Positions 1 to 5,816 of a stretch of 7,148 bases of DNA are shown here, in pieces. The position numbers and the translations under genes are program-made. Location of the stretch: contig CAMUZJ010000054.1 of the NCBI GenBank assembly GCA_947165195.1, positions 1 through 7,148 of the forward strand, in the 5' to 3' direction. Source of the stretch: an uncultured Bacillota bacterium. GTDB lineage: Bacteria; Bacillota_I; Bacilli_A; RF39; UBA660. How positions within the stretch are numbered: position 1 is the stretch's first letter; each line of letters starts with the position of its first letter. Below the pieces are notes generated by a model. That model did not search any database. It had not been told where the DNA came from and worked only from the letters and a program-made list of their open reading frames with translations.

Positions 1-3000
1 GTTGCATTATTAACATAAGATATTTTATAGTACGGAGTAAATGGAGTACTTTTATCGACATAAACATTAACTGGGCATTTAGTAAACCTATTGGAATTAT
101 CTCTTATATAGATATAGTCTTTGTCAACTGTATAATTCCATGTATTACCATTCCAATAGTCTTTACAACCTGATCCAACATCACTACAAGCAACGTAGAT
201 TGTTCTATCATAATTTGTCCATGAGGTAGATTGATACAATACTTCTCCACATACTGGATCATCTTTATCAACATAGACATTGACACGACAAGTACTACTG
301 TTGCCGGCATAATCTATTAAGTTATAATTAACGTAGTCTGCTGTCGTATCATAATACTTCCCCCCTGGTGAATATTGACAACTACTAAGGTTATCTAAAC
401 AAGAGGTGTATATTACTCTTCCAGTATTAGACCAGTCTCCTTCCCTAGGCTCATTGGAATTAGAACAAGTAGGTGTTGTTCTATCCATTGCTGCCGTAAG
501 ATTTATAACACTTTTATTTCCAGCATCATCAGTTAGTGTAACTTCTGCCATACGATATCCTTCAGAAGATCCTCCAAAGTCAAAGTATTTAGTAGCAGTT
601 TTATATCCTGTTAAGTCATAAGAAATTTGGTTAGATAATATACTAGCTCTATAATCATTACTAGTTAGAGAAGAATCATTGTATTTAATGGTTAAATTTT
701 TTAAATACATACTACTAGAGTCAGATACTTTTATTACATAGTAAATTCCATATGGATAATAGGTATTATTTAACCAACCATTATAGGCATTCGAGTAACT
801 TGATAAAGTTGCTGATGAATTGGTACTTTTTTCTCCTACAGGGCTTCCAGTATAACTACCAGAATATGTTCTTTTATAAGCAATGACTTCTATTGTTGGA
901 GAATTTATATCGATTTTAATTTTATAATCTTTTGTATTACTACTACAGTTTCCAGCATTATCACAAGCTCTATAAGAAATATAGCTTATTCCATCTTTTG
1001 TAATACTATATTTAGAAGCTTTTTTGTTAGTATTTGTCCCTTGAGCACCACTTGTTGTATATTGGTAATTATCCATTCCTGACATATTATCTGTTGAATT
1101 AGTGGCCTCTGTATAGACTTTTTTATTGGAAGTGCCACCTTCTAAATAAGTAGTAAGACCTGTTGAAGAAGAAGGTTCATAATTATTATTCCATTTATAT
1201 AATCCTACGGATGGAATTGTTGGGGCTGTTTTATCAATTGCTGCTGCTATATCGACTACTGCTATATTTCCTGCTAAGTCTGTTAATGTTAATTTCCCTA
1301 TACGATATCCATCATCTGATAGATAAACATTTGTAGTAGAATTTGTACCACTTACTGTTTTATTAGAAAATCCAGTTAAACTGTCTACGTATCTATCATT
1401 TGCTTTTAAGTTAGAGTTATTATATTCCCATTTTAATGTTTTTACTCCTACTTCATCAGTTGAAGTTACTTTATAATAGACTCCATACGGATAATTTGTT
1501 TTATTTAACCAGTTATTTACCATATTCGAGTATTTTGATAAAGATTTTAAGGTGGTGGATGTAGTTGTTTTTGCAGAACCCACTAAATCTCCTGTATAAC
1601 TTCCACTTGATGTTCTCTTATAGGCTACTACATTTAAAACAGGAGGTTTGGTATCTATTTTTATAGTTTTAGAAGAAGAGTTTTTACTACAGTTACCTGC
1701 CTTATCACAGGCACTATATTGAATAGTGGATTCTCCATCTAATGTTATATTTTTACTTGCTCCCTTACTATTTGTTTTTTCTCCTACACTACCACTTGTT
1801 GAATAGCGATAATAGTCAAGTCCTGATAGGGAGTCCATTGAACCACTTGCTTCTGTATAGACTTTTTTATTACTCCATGTTCCTACTTCGTATGTACTAA
1901 GTCCATATGATGAGGATGGACTAGTACCATTATTATTCCATTTATAGTGATTGACAGTTGGTATGGTTGGAGATATTCTATCCATTTTTGCACTTATATG
2001 AATAGTTAGTTTATGAGGATATTTTAAAGTATTTACTGTACCCTTATTTTCTGCATTTTTATAGACGGAGTCTTTTAAAATGATTTCTCCATATCGATAT
2101 CCATCCTGTTGAAATGAGAAAGTAGCAGGATTTTTCTTCTTTATAGAAGAATTGGTAATTGTTTTCCATTCACTAGAAGTATTGCTTGTTTTTGCTAAGG
2201 TTTTAAAGTTATAGGCAGATGGCGTTGTAATATTTTCTCCATTAGTTTTCCATTCAATTTCTTGCACAAATCCTGTATCAGAATATTCTACTACTATATT
2301 TAATCCATATGGGTAATAGGTACTATTTAGCCAATCATTGGTATCTTTTAAATTGGATAGAATGTTTTTTTCTACATTTATGTCTACTATGATATTGTCA
2401 TTATTTGAAATAATGGTTCCAGCTTCTGTTGTTTTATTTTTTCCATCTATTTTAATGGTTGCGACTGCATTTCCATCGTTTCCACCATTTGATTTTCTTT
2501 TATAGAATTTTAGTGTAGCAGATGGAGGAGATGTATCAATATTTGAAGATATTAGACAGTTCTTTTTATTTTGTTTTCTATCCTCTATTTGTATAAAGTC
2601 AGAACCCTGTTTATAATCACTAACTTTAAGCTTTTCTTTAGAAGACTCTTCATTAAATACTTTCGTTAAGCTATCAGATATACATCCTACTCCTCTTTGA
2701 TCATCACAATGTATTGTTACACTTCGCTCTTCTAGCCATTCTTTTTCAAGACCCTTATCATTTGGGTCATCTTCACTATTTATTACGCATTTTGGTGCTT
2801 CTAAATCATTATATTCATTTGTTGTTTGGACATCTGTTACAGAATAACCATACATATTAACGGCTGTTACGACTATTTTAATTTTTGATGGTACATATTC
2901 TTGTAGAGAAATGGTTGTAGTAATAGGAGTTGTATATTTTGTTTTTTTCTCATATTTTTCAGAATGTACTTCTACTCCATCTTTATAAATGGTATAGGCA

Positions 3001-3518
3001 TAATAAGCAACTCCATTTTTACTTCCATCTTCTGTAATCTTAAATGTTACTTGAGCATTTTTATCAGAATATCGTCCACTAAAACTTGTTTGTATTTTTA
3101 AGTTTTCATAAGTACCTAACTGGGTACTATTAAAACTAGGACATTCTAAGTGTGATGAATACATATACTCATCTTTATATTTAAATACTTGAACATAGGA
3201 TTTTTCTAAATCACAAGTGTTTTTATGATAGTCTTTTAATCCATCTATATATTTATTATTTACTAAATCTTTGGCCAAAATAATAGATTTTTGTCCACTC
3301 ACTTTTGGCATAAATCGTCTATTGAGTTCTAAATAGCTTCTACCAGCCATAATTAAGTTTTCTTCCTGTGATTTATAGTATTTTTCTGTTGAGTTTGCAA
3401 TAATACCTTGTACAGAGACAATACCGATAGTAGATAATAATCCAAGGATAACAACAACTGCTAACAGTTCTACCATGGAAAATCCCTTATTATTCTTCTT
3501 TAACATACACTTAAGCAT
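1..3518 (-). CDS. Giant type IV prepilin-like surface protein with Ig-like repeats (partial, 3' end missing)
   Basis: The reading frame is open from ATG at 3518 to the left edge: 1,172 codons, no stop, so the C-terminus is outside the window. Residues 1-12 are a short basic leader ending KG. It is followed by FSMVELLAVVVIL, a class III (prepilin) signal with predicted cleavage between Gly12 and Phe13, Glu17 at mature position +5, and a hydrophobic helix to about residue 41. Residues 42-130 resemble a small pilin or pseudopilin head with two cysteines (NTCDL and LECPS). From about 130 on there are Ig-like modules, many opening with D-x-x-x-P (Asp328, 513, 622, 762, 870, 1012, 1084, 1155) and several ending DxAGN. 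By family knowledge, a prepilin peptidase would process it and a type IV pilus or secretion machine would assemble it; neither is encoded here. Typical pilins are under about 250 residues, so this one is exceptional. An adhesin or pilus-tip role is inference. The start at 3518 is chosen over 3506 because AGGTGG lies 4 bases upstream of it. Confidence 0.88.
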   Translation of the reverse strand, partial: MLKCMLKKNNKGFSMVELLAVVVILGLLSTIGIVSVQGIIANSTEKYYKSQEENLIMAGRSYLELNRRFMPKVSGQKSIILAKDLVNNKYIDGLKDYHKNTCDLEKSYVQVFKYKDEYMYSSHLECPSFNSTQLGTYENLKIQTSFSGRYSDKNAQVTFKITEDGSKNGVAYYAYTIYKDGVEVHSEKYEKKTKYTTPITTTISLQEYVPSKIKIVVTAVNMYGYSVTDVQTTNEYNDLEAPKCVINSEDDPNDKGLEKEWLEERSVTIHCDDQRGVGCISDSLTKVFNEESSKEKLKVSDYKQGSDFIQIEDRKQNKKNCLISSNIDTSPPSATLKFYKRKSNGGNDGNAVATIKIDGKNKTTEAGTIISNNDNIIVDINVEKNILSNLKDTNDWLNSTYYPYGLNIVVEYSDTGFVQEIEWKTNGENITTPSAYNFKTLAKTSNTSSEWKTITNSSIKKKNPATFSFQQDGYRYGEIILKDSVYKNAENKGTVNTLKYPHKLTIHISAKMDRISPTIPTVNHYKWNNNGTSPSSSYGLSTYEVGTWSNKKVYTEASGSMDSLSGLDYYRYSTSGSVGEKTNSKGASKNITLDGESTIQYSACDKAGNCSKNSSSKTIKIDTKPPVLNVVAYKRTSSGSYTGDLVGSAKTTTSTTLKSLSKYSNMVNNWLNKTNYPYGVYYKVTSTDEVGVKTLKWEYNNSNLKANDRYVDSLTGFSNKTVSGTNSTTNVYLSDDGYRIGKLTLTDLAGNIAVVDIAAAIDKTAPTIPSVGLYKWNNNYEPSSSTGLTTYLEGGTSNKKVYTEATNSTDNMSGMDNYQYTTSGAQGTNTNKKASKYSITKDGISYISYRACDNAGNCSSNTKDYKIKIDINSPTIEVIAYKRTYSGSYTGSPVGEKSTNSSATLSSYSNAYNGWLNNTYYPYGIYYVIKVSDSSSMYLKNLTIKYNDSSLTSNDYRASILSNQISYDLTGYKTATKYFDFGGSSEGYRMAEVTLTDDAGNKSVINLTAAMDRTTPTCSNSNEPREGDWSNTGRVIYTSCLDNLSSCQYSPGGKYYDTTADYVNYNLIDYAGNSSTCRVNVYVDKDDPVCGEVLYQSTSWTNYDRTIYVACSDVGSGCKDYWNGNTWNYTVDKDYIYIRDNSNRFTKCPVNVYVDKSTPFTPYYKISYVNNA
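57..485 (-). repeat. Two tandem four-cysteine modules (72 and 71 residues)
   Basis: Encodes residues 1012-1083 and 1084-1154 of the large surface protein. Cysteines fall at 1018, 1040, 1047, 1077 and at 1090, 1111, 1118, 1148. The spacings are 22/7/30 and 21/7/30, almost identical. Both copies carry W-(S/T)-N ... R-(V/T)-I-Y before the second cysteine and end in VNVYVDK. A third unit appears to start at residue 1155 (DKSTP) and runs off the window. A related, longer four-cysteine module is at residues 240-327 (Cys244, 271, 279, 321). Disulfide pairing is inferred from the conserved spacing. Confidence 0.8.
486..1235 (-). repeat. Composite Ig-like repeat, copy 2 (250 residues)
   Basis: Encodes residues 762-1011 of the large surface protein, directly adjoining copy 1. 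It repeats the same landmarks: DKTAPTIP, YKWNNN, KKVYTEAT, ACDNAGNCSS, then DINSPT, AYKRTYSGSYTG, YYPYGIYY, EGYRMA and DDAGN. The two copies still share exact DNA stretches of about 20 bases around the KKVYTEA codons. This indicates duplication of the composite unit. Confidence 0.85.
1236..1982 (-). repeat. Composite Ig-like repeat, copy 1 (249 residues)
   Basis: Encodes residues 513-761 of the large surface protein. The first half (513-621) opens DRISPTIP, contains YKWNNN and KKVYTEAS, and ends with ACDKAGNCSK. The second half (622-761) opens DTKPPV, contains AYKRTSSGSYTG, NYPYGVYY and DGYRIG, and ends with DLAGN. The same order of motifs recurs in the next 250 residues. A more diverged copy of the second half alone lies at residues 328-512 (KFYKRKS, YYPYGLN, DGYRYG). 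Confidence 0.85.
3396..3518 (-). other. Class III (prepilin) signal peptide and N-terminal helix
   Basis: Encodes residues 1-41 of the large surface protein. A positively charged leader (KCMLKKNNKG) precedes the cleavage-methylation motif G-F-S-M-V-E and about 25 hydrophobic residues. Gly at -1, Phe at +1 and Glu at +5 are the residues recognised by prepilin peptidases and used in pilin assembly. All three are present. Confidence 0.9.
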
Positions 3519-3522
3519 CCTT

Positions 3523-3528
3523 CCACCT
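3523..3528 (-). promoter_or_regulatory. Ribosome binding site of the prepilin-like gene
   Basis: Reads AGGTGG on the coding strand and ends 4 bases before the ATG at 3518; AGGTG matches the 3' part of the GGAGGTG consensus. The next in-frame ATG (3506) is 16 bases away, so this site decides the start in favour of 3518. Confidence 0.65.
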
Positions 3529-3543
3529 ATTATTACTATTTTT

Positions 3544-3572
3544 AGTATACAATAGATGAATGGCTAATTCAA
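3544..3572 (-). promoter_or_regulatory. Sigma-A-type promoter for the prepilin-like gene
   Basis: On the coding strand TTGAAT (3572-3567) is followed after exactly 17 bases by TATACT (3549-3544). These are close to the TTGACA/TATAAT consensus at the ideal spacing. Transcription would start near 3537, giving a leader of roughly 19 bases that still contains the AGGTGG ribosome binding site. It lies just after the rpmF terminator, so the large gene is probably transcribed separately. Confidence 0.7.
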
Positions 3573-3596
3573 TAAACAAAATTAGAAAATGTAAAG

Positions 3597-3625
3597 AAAA
3601 AAAGAAGCATTATTCAGCCTCTTTT
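3597..3625 (-). terminator. Intrinsic terminator overlapping the end of rpmF
   Basis: On the coding strand AAAAGAGGC (3625-3617) can pair with GCTTCTTTT (3608-3600). This gives a 9-base-pair stem with one G-T wobble and an 8-base loop. The A-rich 5' arm pairs into the T run at 3603-3597. The 5' arm is the last codons of rpmF and the stop codon TAA (3612-3610) is in the loop. It would end the five-gene operon. Confidence 0.7.
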
Positions 3626-3822
3626 ACTTCTACTACTTTCTTTCCTTTATAGTTACCACATTTTGTACATACTCTATGTGGCTTAATAATTTCACCACAA
3701 CTTGGACATTTTGTAGTACCAGGGATATCCATAGCATTGTGACTTCTTCTCATTCTCTTTCTTGTTTTTGAAACTTTACGGAAAGGAACTGCAAACATTT
3801 GAATATCTAATGTCATTTTCAT
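3610..3822 (-). CDS. rpmF: 50S ribosomal protein L32, with N-terminal extension
   Basis: Product of 70 residues. From Ala11 on it is a typical L32: AVPFRKVSKTRKRMRRSH, then a zinc ribbon CPSCG (Cys39, Cys42) and CTKCG (Cys52, Cys55), ending near KGKKVVEV. It is a component of the large ribosomal subunit. The start at 3822 is chosen because AAAGGAG ends 8 bases upstream. A GTG at 3831 lies inside that Shine-Dalgarno site, and the ATG at 3798 (MFAVPFRK, the usual L32 start) has no ribosome binding site before it. This leaves a ten-residue extension MKMTLDIQMF before the canonical N-terminus; see the leader entry. It follows the YceD-family gene with a 5-base gap, as in many Firmicutes, and ends in the terminator at 3597-3625. 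Confidence 0.95.
   Translation of the reverse strand: MKMTLDIQMFAVPFRKVSKTRKRMRRSHNAMDIPGTTKCPSCGEIIKPHRVCTKCGNYKGKKVVEVKEAE
3790..3810 (-). other. Prp-type cleavage motif at the L32 N-terminus
   Basis: Encodes L-D-I-Q-M-F-A, residues 5-11 of L32. In Firmicutes, L27 begins MLKLNLQFFA and the cysteine protease Prp cuts between FF and A. The match here is L, N to D, L to I, Q, F to M, F, A. A cut at the equivalent bond (Phe10-Ala11) leaves AVPFRK, the N-terminus that L32 normally has after Met removal. That the leader is real and cleaved is inference; no Prp gene is in the window. Confidence 0.5.
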
Positions 3823-3827
3823 TCTTA

Positions 3828-4310
3828 TCACTCCTTTTCTTGATTCTTTAATAAATCCTTAAAGGGATTATTCGTTTTAATTAGTTCATCTTCACTAATT
3901 AAGCGCCATCCATCCCCATGAAATTTACTGAGATCTTTAACCTTAGTAAATTGTAAGGGGACCTCTAGTACAATATTTTCCCACAAAAATGCGAATATAT
4001 CAAGTGAATTTTCATTATTTTTGCAATTTTTCTCAATAATATCATCATATTCTATAGAAAAAGGATATTCTACAGGCTCTAAAGTAATAGAATCCTCTAG
4101 AAGCATATTTCCTTCTATGGTACAAGATATATGATCTTCGCTAATATATTCATCTTCTGCGTTATCAAGGGATATTATACCATTAACTTTAATATTTTTC
4201 AATTCTAATACGGAAGTTTTTTCAAAATATTCTTTCGGTATATCATAAGTATTACTAATATCTATTTTATCTATTGTATTGCTATGTAATAAACTTAAAT
4301 CAATTATCAT
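3828..4310 (-). CDS. yceD: YceD/DUF177 family protein
   Basis: A 160-residue protein of the YceD (DUF177; Bacillus YlbN) family, whose gene commonly sits directly upstream of rpmF. Family members have been linked to 23S rRNA accumulation and large-subunit biogenesis; the exact activity is not settled. Visible family features are a conserved Cys63 in SCTIEG, the block LEPVEYPFSIEYD (about 77-89), the hydrophobic block LDIFAFLWENIVLEVPLQ (103-120), GDGWRLISED (132-141) and NPFKDLL near the C-terminus. The length is normal. There is no signal peptide, so it is cytoplasmic. The start at 4310 follows AGGGGG by 6 bases. It lies 10 bases after the upstream membrane-protein gene and 5 bases before the L32 start. 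It probably works with its neighbour in L32 and rRNA assembly. Confidence 0.9.
   Translation of the reverse strand: MIIDLSLLHSNTIDKIDISNTYDIPKEYFEKTSVLELKNIKVNGIISLDNAEDEYISEDHISCTIEGNMLLEDSITLEPVEYPFSIEYDDIIEKNCKNNENSLDIFAFLWENIVLEVPLQFTKVKDLSKFHGDGWRLISEDELIKTNNPFKDLLKNQEKE
3831..3837 (-). promoter_or_regulatory. rpmF: Ribosome binding site of rpmF
   Basis: Reads AAAGGAG on the coding strand, 8 bases before the ATG at 3822. It sits inside the last codons of the upstream YceD gene, whose TGA stop (3830-3828) follows at once, so translation of the two genes may be coupled. It decides the longer L32 start. Confidence 0.8.
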
Positions 4311-4320
4311 TATTTTCCCC

Positions 4321-4875
4321 CTATCTTTCTAGTACTTTTATTTTTCCATGATAATGTAGATTACTTCCTTGTGGGAGAGAAATATCCTTACTTACCCATA
4401 CTCTTACTGTATAATTTTTCTCCTCTAAAGCATTAATCTTAACAGTATCTAATATATCATTTTCTAATTCTTTTAAAGAATAAATTTTAGTAGAAGATTT
4501 TTCTTCTTTAATAGCTATTTTTACATATTCTTTATCTATTAAATATTCTCCACAATCATCTTCTATTATTTTGTTAATATCATCTTTTAAGATGATATCA
4601 TATTTTACAGGCTCCGTTAGATTATTTTTAACAGTAAAAGAGTATTGTTTAGAAGATAATCCTACAGAATCTGTTACAGGAGTCAATTTTGTAATAGATA
4701 TGTTTGCTCCACTTTTTTCATGAAAAGTAATATCTAAAGACTTTGAATTATAGTCAATATTTACATTATCATTAAATTTATAGTAAATGTAATAAGTAGA
4801 TACTATGGCAATTAATAAGATAAATCCTATGATAAAAGCACTTTTTATTAATTCTTTTCTTCTGTTATAGTACAT
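4321..4875 (-). CDS. Membrane-anchored protein of unknown function
   Basis: I do not recognise this 184-residue protein. It has a short basic N-terminus (MYYNRRKELIK), one hydrophobic helix at about 12-32, then about 150 residues probably outside the membrane. That part alternates short hydrophobic strands with polar turns (QYSFTVKNN, PVKYDIILKDD, KNYTVRVWVSKD, LHYHGKIKV), which suggests a single beta-sandwich, Ig-like or DUF916-like. There is only one cysteine (108) and no catalytic motif. Its Shine-Dalgarno site GAGGTGAT lies within the last codons of the MYG1-family gene and the gap is 2 bases, so the two are probably co-translated. It shares an envelope location with the deacetylase of the same operon. 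A role as a small surface or accessory protein is a guess. Confidence 0.8.
   Translation of the reverse strand: MYYNRRKELIKSAFIIGFILLIAIVSTYYIYYKFNDNVNIDYNSKSLDITFHEKSGANISITKLTPVTDSVGLSSKQYSFTVKNNLTEPVKYDIILKDDINKIIEDDCGEYLIDKEYVKIAIKEEKSSTKIYSLKELENDILDTVKINALEEKNYTVRVWVSKDISLPQGSNLHYHGKIKVLER
4577..4598. repeat. Perfect 10-base inverted repeat inside a gene
   Basis: ATATCATCTT and AAGATGATAT are exact reverse complements separated by TT. It lies in the coding region of the unknown membrane protein, over the codons for about IILKDDI. No T run follows on the coding strand, so it does not look like a terminator. It may be chance in AT-rich DNA. Confidence 0.6.
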
Positions 4876-4877
4876 TT

Positions 4878-5804
4878 TTATATCACCTCTTGATTATTTT
4901 CTTCTTTAGGAAGAGATAGTTCTACTAGTTTTAAGATAGCTTCTTTTGTTTTTGCACATACAAGGAATCGTCCTAAGTGACAGAAAGTTGCTCCTTCTAC
5001 TCCTGTTACTTTAGATAATTCTTCTCCAAGTCCTGCCCATTCTTCTTTAAATTTTATTCTTTCTATTTTTTCTTCTGGTGACTTATAGACGGTTTTAGCT
5101 GCATATCCCCCTCTATTAGATGGATAGATTACAAAATAGATTTCTTTATTCGTATCCAGTGTATAAATAGTTTCTTCATAAGGCATAAATTCATCTAAAA
5201 TTAGATAGTGTTTTTTTATTGCTTCTTCTATTTTTCCAACTAAATTCTTTTTTGCTTTTACTTTTCCGTTGATATATAAGATTTCTTCTTCAAAAATTTT
5301 AATAGCGACATCGACTGCTTTTAAAAATTGAGTATTCTCTTCCTCACTACTTCCATAACTTGGATTAAATAGTTTGATAATGTCACAGATATTTCTTATT
5401 TTATAATCAGCTTCTACTTTCGGAAATATTCCATTATCTATGGCATCAATTCCCTCTATTAAATCTTTATCAATTCCTTGAAATACTTCTTCTACTTCGC
5501 TTATTCCTATATTTTTTAGAAAGTCTTTTCCAAATTCTTTCCATAGTAGTCCTAAGGAGCAGTAAGGTATATCATTTTCTCTTAATTTTCTATCTGTTTG
5601 ATGATGATCAAACTTTCCTCTTCCTATATCATAGATAATAACATCTTCTCCAAAGTTATCAGGGTTTATTTCTGATGCTCTATAGAGTTTTATATCTTTT
5701 TTATATAGGGATAAAAATGCAGTTGCGAATACTTCATCGGCATGCATCGTACCACTATGGGTTATATAGTTAGCTTCTTCTATATCTTTTACTATTTCTA
5801 TCAT
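4878..5804 (-). CDS. MYG1-family (UPF0160) DHH-like metal-dependent hydrolase
   Basis: A 308-residue cytoplasmic protein of the MYG1/UPF0160 family, close to the usual length. The signature motifs are in order: THSGTMHADEV (His16, His21, Asp23), the strand ending YDIGRG (Asp59), and KFDHHQTD (Asp66, His67, His68), followed by PYCSLGLLWKEFG. Together these are the metal-binding residues of the DHH-like fold. The C-terminal half has the family pattern GGYAAKTV, EEWAGL and the GV...FCHLGRF block. Eukaryotic MYG1 is described as a 3'-5' RNA exonuclease in nucleus and mitochondria; bacterial members are little studied, so an RNA exonuclease or phosphoesterase role is inferred. The start follows AGAAGGAGT, which overlaps the stop of the deacetylase gene (12-base gap). 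Confidence 0.92.
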   Translation of the reverse strand: MIEIVKDIEEANYITHSGTMHADEVFATAFLSLYKKDIKLYRASEINPDNFGEDVIIYDIGRGKFDHHQTDRKLRENDIPYCSLGLLWKEFGKDFLKNIGISEVEEVFQGIDKDLIEGIDAIDNGIFPKVEADYKIRNICDIIKLFNPSYGSSEEENTQFLKAVDVAIKIFEEEILYINGKVKAKKNLVGKIEEAIKKHYLILDEFMPYEETIYTLDTNKEIYFVIYPSNRGGYAAKTVYKSPEEKIERIKFKEEWAGLGEELSKVTGVEGATFCHLGRFLVCAKTKEAILKLVELSLPKEENNQEVI

Positions 5805-5816
5805 GTCTTACTCCTT

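Noticed and set aside
104..310. Minus-strand open frame of 68 codons
   Set aside because: It lies in another frame within the large prepilin-like gene, has no Shine-Dalgarno site, and the large gene's frame shows clear repeats and cysteine spacing.
406..621. Plus-strand open frame of 71 codons
   Set aside because: Antisense to the large gene, with no ribosome binding site and no recognisable protein features.
3504..3506. ATG at 3506 as start of the prepilin-like protein
   Set aside because: It would give a neat 8-residue leader, but it is 16 bases from the AGGTGG site, while ATG 3518 is 4 bases away.
1..3518. Frameshift or fusion explaining the huge open frame
   Set aside because: The frame is continuous with in-phase repeats of 249/250 and 72/71 residues throughout, so no join or shift is needed within the window.
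3823..3831. GTG at 3831 as the rpmF start
   Set aside because: The GTG is part of the Shine-Dalgarno sequence GGAGTG, which cannot serve both roles; ATG 3822 has correct spacing.
5596..5613. Inverted repeat GTTTGAT-GATG-ATCAAAC
   Set aside because: It falls over the codons of the conserved DHHQTD motif of the MYG1-family gene, so protein constraint explains it; no T run follows.
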